This document shows positions 45,745 to 54,905 of a stretch of 64,000 bases of DNA, in pieces. Under the pieces are notes generated by a model. It did no database searches and was not told the origin of the DNA. It was given only the letters and a program-made list of their open reading frames with translations. Made by a program: the position numbers and the translations under genes. Each line of letters begins with the position of its first letter. The first letter of the stretch is position 1. The stretch is from CAWBRT01 sp963791145. Its GTDB lineage: Bacteria > Acidobacteriota > Terriglobia > Terriglobales > Acidobacteriaceae. The stretch covers positions 124,001-188,000 of the forward strand of contig CAWBRT010000005.1 in NCBI GenBank assembly GCA_963791145.1. The letters are read 5' to 3'.

Positions 45745-46246
45745 ACGCGCTCGATGAGCCAGCCATGTCTTTGCAATTTTGCGGATGTTGCTGTCGTAAA
45801 CGGCGGGCCCACTCAAGCCTGCAGTTGGCTTGAGTGGGGCAGTTCACAACAGAAAAGCAACTACCCCACACAAGCAACGGAAGCTTTGTGTGGGGCATCC
45901 TGCGGATCATTGCTGGCGCAATCAGGCTTCTCGCCACCTTCGTCCAAAACAGCCGGTAGCGCATTCAAGCGTCGCAGTTGTGTTTGAGCCCTGAATTTCT
46001 GTCAAGCCCTTTTGCACCGCTGTTTCCCTGTAAGTCTCTGAGAATCCACCGGAAATTTTCTTTCGAGCCATGTCACATTTCCCTGGTCAAACTGTCATAC
46101 TGGAAATAGGGAGCAACACACGCCATCAATAGCCTTGCTTCCCGTTGCTGCGACAAGCGACGTGTTCGCCATCCGTAAACGAAAATGCTATCCCCTTTGG
46201 ATTGAAGAATTTACCCGCAACCCCTTTCGATAGAAGAATTTGCCAC
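45745..46246. other. Spacer with large hairpins
   Basis: No gene is seen. Two strong palindromes are present: CCCACTCAAGCC/GGCTTGAGTGGG (about 45808-45838) and CCCCACACAA/TTGTGTGGGG (about 45865-45896). Near 46187-46246 a unit ATCCCCTTTGGATTGAAGAA is repeated in degenerate form. The right end supplies the target site of the IS1595 element. Confidence 0.5.
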
Positions 46247-46350
46247 GGAAACTATCCCCTGACAGTAGGTATATAACGTCCCTCGGATGTGTTGATGATC
46301 GCCTTGGAAGTGGCAGGCGGTATCATTTGACCGCTCCGGAGGATATTGGT

Positions 46351-47399
46351 ATGCGTGTGCCCAATGAGATTTTAAAGACAGTCCTCTTCGTTGGGGTTAA
46401 GGGGCGATCTGCCGGAATGGGAGTGGAAGGGGACGGGATACTTAATAGCACTACCCATTAATCGCAAGGTGTTCGACGGCGTAGAAGAGTGCGAAGGTCG
46501 TGAATTCCACCTGACTACGACCTTTCCGCTGATGTTTTTTGCGACGGCTAGACATGTTGCCGAAAAGCTTGGAGGGGAAGGACTTCGCGCTTCGTGCAAA
46601 TGAGGTGGGCGGAAAGGTTGTAATCCTAGAAGGACATTCCAATCAGAAATGGTTTTATCATCCAACCGAGCGCGAGTACGTTGATGCCGCAATCACGGTG
46701 TTTTTCCCGCCGAACATGAGGAATCTGGATTTGTTTTGGGTGGATATCAACATGTTTGCCGACGAGGATACAATTAGTTCCGCTGGTATCGGCATAGGCG
46801 ATGAAGTATTTCTTCCAGGATTGTTCACCGAAGTGATTGAAACGACCAAAAACATTCCGATTCTGCGTACTGGCAACTTAGCGATGATGCCTGGAGAGAG
46901 AATCCCATACAAGGACGGAAGGCTTATTGATGCATACCTGATTGAATCGCGTTCAATCGGAGGCCTCAGCGGCTCTCCCGTATTTGTCCGCCAGACGATC
47001 GTACAGCAGGGATATACAGCCTCGGGAAGGTTCTTTGATGGACGCCACAATCCATTGCCGGAAAACAAAGTGGTGTATATGAGCGGGACCGGCCCGATTT
47101 ACTTTCTCGGCTCCATGATTGGTCATTGGGAGTATCCAACCGGTTTTCATTTTCCCGACAAGGAAGCTGTAAACATGGGTATTTCGCCAATAGTTCCCGC
47201 TCACAAAATCAGGGAGATCATTATTCAAAGAGGGGTGGCCGAAGTGATGAAAGAGGTCGTGGAAGAGGAGACCAAGAAGAAACGCAGTCGCGCGGTTCTC
47301 GATTTTGACGATAAAAAAGAGAAGCCGTTTACACAAGAAGATTTTGAGGCTGTGCTAAAGAAGGTCACCCGCAAGATCGAACCAGCAGACAAGAAGTAG
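46351..47399 (+). CDS. Trypsin-like serine protease, IS passenger, two frameshifts
   Basis: An approximately 350-residue protein inside the IS1595 element. ATG 46351 has GGAGG 8 bp upstream and gives MRVPNEILKTVLFVGVKG. Frame changes near 46400 and 46570 lead to WKGTGYLIALPIN, MFFATARHVAEK (catalytic His), the candidate Asp in REYVDAAITVFFPP, GIGDEVFLPGLF and the nucleophile in SIGGLSGSPVFV. The tail is charged and helical (EEETKKKRSRAVLDFDDKKE). No signal peptide is visible, so it would act in the cytosol. Cargo function is unknown; a role in defence or element maintenance is conceivable but not shown. Confidence 0.75.
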
Positions 47400-47439
47400 T
47401 TTCTGCTCTTCGGCTAGAACCGAAACGTCCAAAATTCAG

Positions 47440-48384
47440 TCAGAACGGCACAACCTCAACCTCGGCGGGGATGCGCCGCGCAACCGAGTCGCGCTTCTCT
47501 ATTTGATTTAAGAACGTGGTAAACATTGGTTGTGTATCGAAGCGATGGCTGTACCTGAAGCTGTATTCATCCAAGTAGGTTTGGAGGTATTGGCTGCCAA
47601 CTGAGTGATAAACCCCACGCAGGCCATTTTTGATGAGCGCCCAGAATCCTTCGATAGTTTGCGTATGCGTGGTTCCGACAACATATACTCCAGCACTGTG
47701 ATTGATGCGATGATGCCGATAGCCGCGAACGTCAAGCGCGTCATAAGAAGGAAAATCGTCTGTGAACACGGTTGTTCTCGGAAGAACATGCCGGCGAACC
47801 ATCGGAACCAATGTGTCTTGCTTGCGGTCATCGACGACGATGGCACGAACCCGGCCTTGACGCTCGACCATCCCGAACACAGTAATTTTGGGTTTGGCGA
47901 TCTGGTATTTCCGCTTGGTGGTGGGGCCGATTCCGGTTTCGTCCATCTCCACTTTCTTTCCCGGACCGCCAAGCGGGGTGTCGCCTTCGGCCAACATGGA
48001 GCGAATCTGCTTAAACATGCGCCATGCCGTCTTGTAGGTCACTCCCGTTTCCCGCTGAATCTGCTTGGCAGAGATGCCGCAACGAGTCGAGGCCATCAGG
48101 TAGATCGCATAGAACCAGATTGTCAGCGGACGTAGGGGACTTGTGAAAGATCGTGTTCAGCCGTGGGGTGAACGTGATGGCCGCAGCGGTCGCAAGAGTA
48201 AGACGGGCGGCTCACAACGCGATGGTGTTTCGTTACCTTTCTGGCACTTCTCGCAAAAGACAGTCCCGTTCGGATAGAAGCGCCGGAACAGCCAATCAAG
48301 ACACGTTTCATCGTCGGGAAATTGCTTCTGGAAATCCCGCAACGTGTACTTTTTCATTTGTGGCTTTTGGCTCTTGCGATTCAT
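47440..48384 (-). CDS. IS1595-family transposase, frameshifted
   Basis: An approximately 313-residue DDE transposase. The N-terminal part has a Zn ribbon (FCEKCQKG...SYSCDRCGHHVHPTA), and the helix-turn-helix is CGISAKQIQRETGVTYKTAW. Catalytic residues are Asp in KVEMDETGIG, Asp in TVFTDDFPSYD, and the last acidic site in HTQTIEGFWALIKNGLRGVY. Two frame changes (near 48240 and 48120) break the N-terminal third. It is convergent with the protease gene. Confidence 0.85.
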
Positions 48385-48591
48385 GGCGTTACCTGCTTTC
48401 AGGTACAAACCTACCACGAGCAGTACCTACTGTCAAGGGATAATTGCCTTTGCCACACTTATCCCTACGTAATCACCAGAAAAGAAAGAATTTGCGGCTG
48501 TATACCGGGGGGTAGGGGTATCCAGGGCAGCAGGTACAGACCGGGAGCATCCCTGACAGATGGAGTCGGGCACCCGCGCAGGTTCCGTGCC

Positions 48592-48821
48592 TTACGCCGC
48601 CTTCTTTACCGGTCGCGCCAGTGTGCGGCGCTCGTGTCCGGTATAGACCTGCCGAGGCCGCGCGATCTTCTGCTCCGGATCCCGCATCAGCTCCTGCCAG
48701 TGTGCCAGCCATCCGGCGGTGCGGGGAATGGCGAACAGCACGGTGAACATCTCCGGGCGAAAGCCCATGGCTTCATAGATGATGCCGGAGTAGAAGTCCA
48801 CGTTGGGGTATAGCTTGCGGC
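48592..48821 (-). pseudogene. gltA: 3' fragment of citrate synthase gene
   Basis: About 76 codons (YPNVDFYSGIIYEAMGFRPE ... QVYTGHERRTLARPVKKAA) plus the stop match the 3' end of the intact gltA at 51760, with scattered substitutions (roughly 95% identity). Homology stops exactly at 48821, where the terminal inverted repeat of a transposon begins. It is a remnant, not an expressed gene. Confidence 0.9.
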
Positions 48822-48890
48822 GGTAATAATATACTTGGCAAAACAGAGGCTCTGGATTAGGCTTGTTCCTGCCGTGACAGGGTGCGACCG

Positions 48891-49049
48891 CTAGGACTTC
48901 TTGGGTCGCTTAGGTTCCCGCGTTTGTTTCTGCTCCGCTTCCCGTCTGAGAATTTCAGTCTTCGACACCGTGAGCACTTGGCGCACAGCGTTATCGAATC
49001 GCTCAAACTCCGTCTTGCCGGGAACGTGCGGAGCCGGTAGTGGTTTCAT
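48891..49049 (-). CDS. Small passenger protein
   Basis: A 52-residue protein (MKPLPAPHVPGKTEFERFDN, then AVRQVLTVSKTEILRREAEQ) with a Lys/Arg-rich tail. The P.VPG.TE.ERFD.AVR..L.VSK pattern is one I recall from many small bacterial proteins next to PIN or toxin-like genes, but no partner is evident. A longer frame begins at 49136. Confidence 0.5.
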   Translation of the reverse strand: MKPLPAPHVPGKTEFERFDNAVRQVLTVSKTEILRREAEQKQTREPKRPKKS

Positions 49050-49357
49050 GGCGACCCCACAATAGTCCTTTTCAGAGAACCACGCAACTTGTGTTTTGCG
49101 TAACAGCGGTACCATACGTTGAGGTTTGCATAGCACTACGCCCGTAGCATGTATAGGTTTTTTCTTGCTTTGTACCTGAATTTTCTGCTAAGAAGGGTAA
49201 AGGCTCACTTTGGCGAGTGAGCCCTTGAGATTTGCCTCTTGCCGGAACCGGAAGAGGACTTGTGATGTGTCCGACAAACCCATCCTAGAGCCCTCCTCTC
49301 AACTTCGTCAAGAAAAATCGTCGGGAGATTTTTGTCCTCAAAATTAGGGGAGCGCCT
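49050..49357. other. Spacer with two hairpins
   Basis: No gene is seen. Hairpins are GGCTCACT/AGTGAGCC (about 49203-49224) and CCTCTTGCCGG/CCGGAAGAGG (about 49235-49257). They may separate transcription of the small minus-strand gene from the plus-strand gene that follows. Confidence 0.4.
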
Positions 49358-49816
49358 ATGCCACATGAATATATGGGACCATTTGTCCAAGTCGCTTGCA
49401 TCTGCCAAACGGTGCTGCCAGGGGCTGACGGTTTACTTAGTCTGATTAGAATTAGCGACAGAATACAGGTTGTGGGGCAAACTCCTGAGATGCACCCGCA
49501 ATCCCTTCAGCATTATTCTTTGGTGATTTTGCTGAAATCAGGCACGCTCCGCGAGACGTATCAAATAAAAATCCAAGTCGTTACTCCAGCAGGCGGAATG
49601 CTTCCCCCGTTTGAAGTCCCCGCCCTCTTTGAAGGCGAGGACCGTGGGGTTGCTATAGTGATGCCCCTACTATTTTCTGTGAGGGAGACGGGGCTGCATT
49701 GGATTGACGTGCGTCTTGGGGACCAGTTACTAAGCCGAATCCCCTTGCGAATTTTGTATAGCCGTATCCAGCTTCCGCCAGGGATGAGCCAAATACCACC
49801 ACCTGCGGGACAGTAG
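49358..49816 (+). CDS. DUF6941-like protein (transposon passenger)
   Basis: A 152-residue beta-rich protein: MGPFVQVACICQTVLPGADG, then YSLVILLKSGTLRETYQIKI, then PPFEVPALFEGEDRGVAIVM and GLHWIDVRLGDQLLSRIPLR. The FEGEDRG...GLyWfDV.l....LtriPLrv layout fits DUF6941, a family of unknown function. It overlaps the 3' part of the convergent gene by 164 bp, unusual unless one of the tails is a frame artefact. Confidence 0.6.
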   Translation: MPHEYMGPFVQVACICQTVLPGADGLLSLIRISDRIQVVGQTPEMHPQSLQHYSLVILLKSGTLRETYQIKIQVVTPAGGMLPPFEVPALFEGEDRGVAIVMPLLFSVRETGLHWIDVRLGDQLLSRIPLRILYSRIQLPPGMSQIPPPAGQ

Positions 49817-50113
49817 TCTCCACCACCTGCGGGACAACGGCTTGGCCGCCCGTTAAGAGGTAGGTGCCCTGAATGTAGCGGTTCGCCGGGATGTAGTAGC
49901 TATGCATGGCTTTCCTAAACTCGTCCTCAGATTCCACGCCGGCGGTCACGGCTGCCAGTTTAGACTCAACCGCATAGGCCAGCTCGATTGCGGGCTTGTC
50001 GCCAGTTTTTTCAATGTCGTAGAACAGTTCGGCAAATTTGGCACCGAAGGACTCAAGAGTCCATCGCCATTGAGGTAAGCAAAAATCAATTTCTGAATAT
50101 CAGCAGTTACCAT
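49653..50113 (-). CDS. Hypothetical passenger protein, frameshifted
   Basis: ATG 50113 has AGGAGG 9 bp upstream. The frame starts MVTADIQKLIFAYLNGD. After a frame change near 50070 it continues FGAKFAELFYDIEKTGDKPA, IELAYAVESKLAAVTAGVES, FRKAMHSYYIPANRYIQGTY and VVFGSSLAEAGYGY. The C-terminal end overlaps the convergent gene. The start codon overlaps that of the divergent gene (CATG). No family is recognised. Confidence 0.5.
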
Positions 50114-50447
50114 GACCGAACCTCCTAAGCCGCAACATAAATCGCGCATTACCCAAGCTGAACTTGAGCGGCTTTACAATGAACACAAGTTCGACGAAAA
50201 ACTTGTATCCTGCCGACAGCAAATACTGCGCGACGGGCCGCGAAAACCAGAAGACACATTCCACTCTGGCTTTACAGAGAAAGAACTCGGCAAAAAGTTC
50301 TTCGATCCTGTTACGGGTGAATCGGTTGCCGTCATCTTCTGGTACACCGACTTTGCCGGCGTTGTAACACGCACGATCCGAATGCTACGGATCGGAAATA
50401 TTATCTACGACGCCAAGCAGAGGCCGCAAATTATACGCCGCCCCTAG
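50112..50447 (+). CDS. Hypothetical passenger protein
   Basis: A 111-residue protein: RITQAELERLYNEHKFDEKL, then EDTFHSGFTEKELGKKFFDP, then VAVIFWYTDFAGVVTRTIRM and IGNIIYDAKQRPQ. No Shine-Dalgarno sequence precedes the ATG, whose bases overlap the start of the divergent gene. A leaderless message is possible. No family is recognised. Confidence 0.55.
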   Translation: MTEPPKPQHKSRITQAELERLYNEHKFDEKLVSCRQQILRDGPRKPEDTFHSGFTEKELGKKFFDPVTGESVAVIFWYTDFAGVVTRTIRMLRIGNIIYDAKQRPQIIRRP

Positions 50448-50599
50448 TGCGACGTGCAATTATTAGATGCCTTAACCCCAATACTCGCTGCAAACCTCTG
50501 AAAACTCAAGGAAAATTTACATCCCTGCGAATTACGGGGGTAATGAGGCTACCACTGCACTGTCGCCCATCTCTGTAAATGCAATATTAGGGCCAAGTG

Positions 50600-50625
50600 A
50601 AAAGCGGGCTAATTTTTAGCCCGCC
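50600..50625 (-). terminator. Rho-independent terminator of the transposase gene
   Basis: GCGGGCTA/TAGCCCGC stem, followed by TTTT on the minus strand, 33 bp after the transposase stop. Confidence 0.75.
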
Positions 50626-50657
50626 TTCCGCGCCCGAGCCTCCAAGGAATCTTCATT

Positions 50658-51653
50658 TTAGAACGGCGGGCGGGCTCCCTCCAAAGTCTTGCCGGTCAAA
50701 TCGGCATATGTGAGCCGCTTACCGACAATCTGTGAGAGCGCCAGATTGAACCGCTGGGCATCGCTGACCCTTTCTTCGCGCTTCTTTCCGCCCCGATTGT
50801 TGTAGCGGAATACCTGCTCATCCAAATAACGATCCAGGTGGAATGGCTCAACGGCGACGTATGTTCCCCGCAGATTCCGCTTGAGCAGCGACCAGAAATT
50901 TTCCAGCCCGTTCGTATGGACCCGGCCCTTGACGTAGGTTTCGGCGTGGTTCACAACATCGTGAACGTACCGGGAAAACAGCTTGTCGTAGGCAACAGCC
51001 TCATCGGTATAAACCGCTGAGCCGTACTTTACATTCTTGAGAACCTGGGTTTGCAGGGTTTCGCGCTTAAGATTCGGCACGATGTGAGCCCGGACTTGGC
51101 GCTCGTCACGATCCAGTATCCCCTGTATGGCCGTTCCGCCGTAACCCATTTCAGTGCGCTGCTGGTTGTAACGCAGCTTGCGGCCCTTGTGCATGTTCTT
51201 TGGCTTCGGGCCGACAAAGGATTCGTCAACCTCGACTTCGTTTTCTGGCCCACCCAACTTAGTGCGCTTGCCGTAAGCAGCAGGCCGCAGAGCCTCGCGA
51301 ATGCGGTGCAGCATGAACCATGCGCTCTTTTGGGTCACGCCGATAGCGCGGTGGATTTCATGACTACTGACGCCGTTCTTGCAGTTCACAATCATCCACA
51401 TCGCGGTGAGCCACTTGCCCAGCGGAATCGGAGAATCCTCAAAGATCGTGCCGGTCTTCAGGGTGAACTGTGGGGCATGGTGCTTTTCGCGGCAGTGCCA
51501 GCGATTGTATTTCTCGTAAAATACAACGTTCTTGCTTCCGCAGTGTGGGCAGACAACCCCACCAGCCCAGCGCCGCGCTACCATATACTCGCGGCAGTTG
51601 ACCGGATCATCGAAGAACTTGATTGCTTCCGAGAGGGTTTGCGGTTCGTTCAT
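50658..51653 (-). CDS. IS1595-family transposase (intact)
   Basis: A 331-residue DDE transposase without interruptions. The Zn ribbon is VCPHCGSKN...RWHCREKHHAPQF. A helix-turn-helix follows (GVSSHEIHRAIGVTQKSAWF). Catalytic residues are Asp in EVEVDESFVGPKP, Asp in AVYTDEAVAYD and the acidic site in VHTNGLENFWSLLKRNLRGT. The stop is followed by a terminator and the start lies 50 bp inside the right inverted repeat. It is the likely source of transposition activity for this transposon. Confidence 0.95.
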   Translation of the reverse strand: MNEPQTLSEAIKFFDDPVNCREYMVARRWAGGVVCPHCGSKNVVFYEKYNRWHCREKHHAPQFTLKTGTIFEDSPIPLGKWLTAMWMIVNCKNGVSSHEIHRAIGVTQKSAWFMLHRIREALRPAAYGKRTKLGGPENEVEVDESFVGPKPKNMHKGRKLRYNQQRTEMGYGGTAIQGILDRDERQVRAHIVPNLKRETLQTQVLKNVKYGSAVYTDEAVAYDKLFSRYVHDVVNHAETYVKGRVHTNGLENFWSLLKRNLRGTYVAVEPFHLDRYLDEQVFRYNNRGGKKREERVSDAQRFNLALSQIVGKRLTYADLTGKTLEGARPPF

Positions 51654-51759
51654 GGGCTTTCTGCTCCAGCAACTCTGGATTCAGAATACCCAAACTCAAT
51701 CATTTTGTCAAGTATATTATTACCCATCTTCCTCCCTACGGGAGCGAGTTCATTCTCCC

Positions 51760-53052
51760 CTACGCCGCCTTCTTCACCGGTCGCGCCAGTGTGCGGCGCT
51801 CCTGGCCGGTATAGACCTGCCGGGGCCGCGCGATCTTCTGCTCCGGATCCCGCATCAGCTCCTGCCAGTGTGCCAGCCATCCGGCGGTGCGGGGAATGGC
51901 GAAAAGCACGGTGAACATCTCCGGGCGAAAGCCCATGGCTTCGTAAATGATCCCCGAGTAGAAGTCCACATTCGGATATAGCTTGCGGCTGACGAAGTAC
52001 TCGTCTTCCAAGGCGATGCGCTCCAATTCCAGCGCGATCGTAATCTTCGGGTTCTTGCCGGTGACATGGAAGACCTGGTCGGCGGTTTGCTTGATGATGC
52101 GTGCCCGAGGATCGTAGCTCTTGTAGACGCGGTGCCCGAAGCCCATCAGTTTGCGGCGGCCCTCTTTAACCTCCCTGATGTATGTGGGAATATTGTGGAT
52201 GCTGCCGATCTCATCCAGCATCTTCAGAACTTCCTCGTTAGCCCCGCCGTGCAGCGGCCCGGAGAGTGCGGCGGCGCCGGCCGCCACCGACAGGTAGGGA
52301 TCGGCATGTGCGCTGGCCACGGCGCGCACGGTGCTGGTGCTGCAATTCTGTTCGTGGTCGGCGTGCAGAATGAAAAGCACTTCCAGCGCCCGGGCGAGCA
52401 CCGGATTGGCCATGAACCTGGAGTCAGTCATGCTCCAGAGCATGTTCATGAAGTTTTCCGTGTAGCCCAGATCGTCTTCGGGATAAACGTAAGGCAAGCC
52501 CTGGCTATGGCGGAACGAATACGCCGCGATGGTGGGCAGCTTGGCGATCAGGCGGACGGTTTGCAGGTTGCGGTTCTCGGGATCGAATATCTGCTTGGCA
52601 TCCGGGTAGACGGTTGAGAGCGCGGCGATGGTGCTGACCAGTATGCCCATGGGATGGGCATCATAGCGGAAGCCTTCCATGAAGCTTTTCAGGCTCTCGT
52701 GCAGCATGCGATGGTTCGCAATATCGCTTTCCCAGCGCTTGCTCTCCAACTCGTTGGGCAACTCGCCGAATTGCAGCAGGTAGGCTACCTCCAGGAACGT
52801 GCAGTTCTCGGCCAGCTCCTGAATGTCGTAACCGCGGTAGCGCAGGACGCCGCGCTCGCCGTCGATGAAGGTAATGGCGCTGTGGCAGCAGGCAGTATTG
52901 ACGAAGCCGGAATCGTAGGCCATCAACCCGAAGTCTTCCTCGTCGGTCTTGATCTTCCGCAGATCGGCTGCCTGTATCGTTCCATTCTCGATGGGCAGCG
53001 TGTAGTTGCGCCTTGTCCGGCTGTCGACGACCGTCAAATTTTCTTTTTCCAT
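51760..53052 (-). CDS. gltA: Citrate synthase
   Basis: A 430-residue type II (GltA-like) citrate synthase that condenses oxaloacetate and acetyl-CoA at the entry of the TCA cycle. It shows GVLRYRGYDIQELAE, LFILHADHEQNCSTSTVR with a catalytic His, AALSGPLHGGANEEVLKML with the second His, GFGHRVYKSYDPRA, NVDFYSGIIYEAMGFRPEMF and a conserved C-terminal ARPRQVYTG. The N-terminal beta-domain is of the hexameric type (ENLTVVDSRTRRNYTLPIEN). Its 3' end is duplicated as a fragment at 48592. Confidence 0.96.
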   Translation of the reverse strand: MEKENLTVVDSRTRRNYTLPIENGTIQAADLRKIKTDEEDFGLMAYDSGFVNTACCHSAITFIDGERGVLRYRGYDIQELAENCTFLEVAYLLQFGELPNELESKRWESDIANHRMLHESLKSFMEGFRYDAHPMGILVSTIAALSTVYPDAKQIFDPENRNLQTVRLIAKLPTIAAYSFRHSQGLPYVYPEDDLGYTENFMNMLWSMTDSRFMANPVLARALEVLFILHADHEQNCSTSTVRAVASAHADPYLSVAAGAAALSGPLHGGANEEVLKMLDEIGSIHNIPTYIREVKEGRRKLMGFGHRVYKSYDPRARIIKQTADQVFHVTGKNPKITIALELERIALEDEYFVSRKLYPNVDFYSGIIYEAMGFRPEMFTVLFAIPRTAGWLAHWQELMRDPEQKIARPRQVYTGQERRTLARPVKKAA

Positions 53053-53417
53053 GACCTCACCAATAAAGCCTGAGTAGCGGTACGTGCTTCTCTGTGATGG
53101 GATTCAGAACTTCGCAACAGGTTGCCCACTGCCATCTCTGGCGAAGCCGGCGGCGGGTGGCGATGCGCGAGCTGAGTTCCGGCGTTGCCCTTCCGTGCTG
53201 AATTCATCGCCCGTTCATCCGCTTGTAATCAACGTTTTACCTGCGCCGCATGCGTGTTTTGATTGCGGTTTTTGCGCCTGCGCAGGTATACTGTGATGTT
53301 CCAGCGTTCAGCAATCGGCTGGAGTGCCCGGTTTTCCGGGCGAGGAGGCGCGTCTTCAGCAGTAGCGGAGACAGATCCAGGACCGCCCGCGTTCATCCGT
53401 CAAGCAGGCGGTCTGGT
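53053..53417. other. Divergent promoter spacer gltA/comF
   Basis: About 365 bp with no gene. It should carry the gltA promoter (minus strand) and the comF promoter (plus strand). No clear operator or terminator is seen. Confidence 0.4.
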
Positions 53418-54290
53418 GTGGCAAAATTCGTCGGTGCCGCCTTGGGCAGTATCTTCGCGGCCGTGTTTCCCTCCGAGTGCCGGTTGTGCCGTGCTCCTCT
53501 TGCCAATCTTTCGCGCCTTCCGGTCTGCGATGAATGCCTGGCAAAAATCAACCCCATTACAGGATTGCGCTGCCAGGTGTGCGGCGATCCGCTGCCGTCA
53601 GGTACTCCCGTAGCGGACGGCGGTCCGACGCTGTGCGCCGCCTGCCGGCAGGAACTTCCGGCCTTCGCCCACGCCTCGAGCTACGGTGCTTACTTCGATG
53701 AGCTGCGCGAGCTCATTCACCTTCTCAAATACCAGCAAGTGCGCAGCGCCGCCGGCGTGCTGGGCCGCTTCCTGGCCCAGGCCGCGGAACCGCTGTTCTC
53801 CTCAGACAATGGTTTGGCAACAGCCGAATCGCTTCTGGTGCTGCCCGTGCCGCTGCACGCCGGAAAATTTCGCGAGCGCGGATTCAACCAGGCTGAGCTG
53901 ATCGCCCAAGCGGCGCTCCGGGAACTCGGCCGAAACAGCGGGCGCAACCTGGAGTTCGATACCACCGTCCTGTTCCGCCGGCGTGCCACCGAGTCTCAGG
54001 TGGGCATGAGCCGCGAACAGCGGCGGGAAAATATTCGCGGAGCCTTTACCGTTTCCAAGGAACACGTCGCCGGCCGTGAGGTGTTGCTCATCGACGACGT
54101 GATGACCACTGGAGCAACCGTCTCCGAGTGCGCGCGGGTGCTGCGCGCCGCCGGAGCCAAAGCGGTTTTCGTGGTTACCGTGGCGCGGTCCAGCAGACAG
54201 AGTTCGGGATTTTCGAGTGCGGCGAGCGCGACGGCGCTTGCCGGGGTGCAAGAGGCATCTTACCGGGAGGAGGCGGCAGGCGTCCGCTGA
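53418..54290 (+). CDS. comF: ComF-family phosphoribosyltransferase-like protein
   Basis: A 290-residue protein. The N-terminus has a double zinc ribbon (CRLCRAPL, CDECLAKI, CQVCGDPL, CAACRQEL), followed by YFDELRELIHLLKYQQVRSA. The type I phosphoribosyltransferase domain has LLVLPVPLHAGKFRERGFNQ and the PRPP loop VLLIDDVMTTGATVSECARV. ComF homologues act in DNA uptake. The GTG start at 53418 is chosen because longer frames add Arg-rich non-homologous sequence. The C-terminal 30 residues are low-complexity. Confidence 0.88.
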   Translation: MAKFVGAALGSIFAAVFPSECRLCRAPLANLSRLPVCDECLAKINPITGLRCQVCGDPLPSGTPVADGGPTLCAACRQELPAFAHASSYGAYFDELRELIHLLKYQQVRSAAGVLGRFLAQAAEPLFSSDNGLATAESLLVLPVPLHAGKFRERGFNQAELIAQAALRELGRNSGRNLEFDTTVLFRRRATESQVGMSREQRRENIRGAFTVSKEHVAGREVLLIDDVMTTGATVSECARVLRAAGAKAVFVVTVARSSRQSSGFSSAASATALAGVQEASYREEAAGVR

Positions 54291-54317
54291 GTGGAGCGCG
54301 GCTCCCGCCGGCCTGAT

Positions 54318-54905
54318 ATGCCGAGTAAAGGGGAACATCACAGATCGGGGCGTGAACTCGCCGAAGCGGTCGTTACCGAGGCGCCGTTTACGCCCATGCA
54401 CGCGCCTGTGCTGGTGCTGAACGCTTCCTACGAGCCCATCAATATCTGCGCCGCGCGGCGGGCCATCGTGCTGGTGCTCAAGGGCCTGGCCATGACCGAG
54501 GAAGTCAATGGTCATTTTCTGCACTCGGCCCGGCTGGCCATACGCGTGCCCTCGGTGATCCGGCTGCTCGAGTACCGCCGCATTCCCCACCAGACGCGCG
54601 CGCTGTCACGCAAGAACATCCTGCTGCGCGACCGCAATACCTGCCAATACTGCGGCTTGGTTCTTCCCTCGAGCGAACTTACCCTGGATCACATCGTGCC
54701 GCGTTCCCGGGGAGGGCAGTCAACCTGGGAGAACCTGGTTGCCAGTTGCCACACCTGCAATCACCGCAAAGGGAACCAGTTGCTGCAGGAGTGCGGGGTG
54801 AAGCTGTTACGCGAACCGCGCACCTTCAACCTGCATACCAGCCGCCACATCATGCGCATGATGGGCCGCAGCGACGCCAAGTGGCGCAAGTACCTCTTCT
54901 ACTGA
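54318..54905 (+). CDS. HNH endonuclease
   Basis: A 195-residue protein. The N-terminal part (VLVLNASYEPINICAARRAI, YRRIPHQTRALSRKNILLRD) is followed by an HNH nuclease domain: CQYCGLVLPSSELTLDHIVP with RSRGGQSTWENLV and CHTCNHRKGN. The two CxxC pairs bind zinc and DHI holds the catalytic His. Stand-alone proteins of this type are widespread chromosomal genes of unclear function, not evidently mobile. It starts 27 bp after comF. Confidence 0.9.
   Translation: MPSKGEHHRSGRELAEAVVTEAPFTPMHAPVLVLNASYEPINICAARRAIVLVLKGLAMTEEVNGHFLHSARLAIRVPSVIRLLEYRRIPHQTRALSRKNILLRDRNTCQYCGLVLPSSELTLDHIVPRSRGGQSTWENLVASCHTCNHRKGNQLLQECGVKLLREPRTFNLHTSRHIMRMMGRSDAKWRKYLFY

Larger units (their letters stand above)
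46239..48456. mobile_element. IS1595-family element carrying a protease gene
   Basis: An 8-bp target duplication (TTTGCCAC at 46239-46246 and 48449-48456) flanks a 2,202-bp element (46247-48448). Its ends are imperfect inverted repeats of 25 bp with 22 matches; both contain TGACAGTAGGTA. It holds a protease-like gene and a convergent IS1595-type transposase. Size and an 8-bp duplication fit the family. Confidence 0.88.
48822..51724. mobile_element. Second IS1595-family transposon with passenger genes
   Basis: A 22-bp end (GGTAATAATATACTTGGCAA...) at 48822-48843 is inverted at 51703-51724 with one difference. The 2.9-kb interior carries an intact IS1595-type transposase and four small genes in both orientations. 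The 8 bp outside the two ends do not match, so the target duplication has been lost, probably through an adjacent deletion that truncated gltA. Confidence 0.8.

Noticed and set aside
48592..48801. A separate 69-residue gene
   Set aside because: It is the truncated 3' end of gltA, starting at the transposon end without its own start signal.
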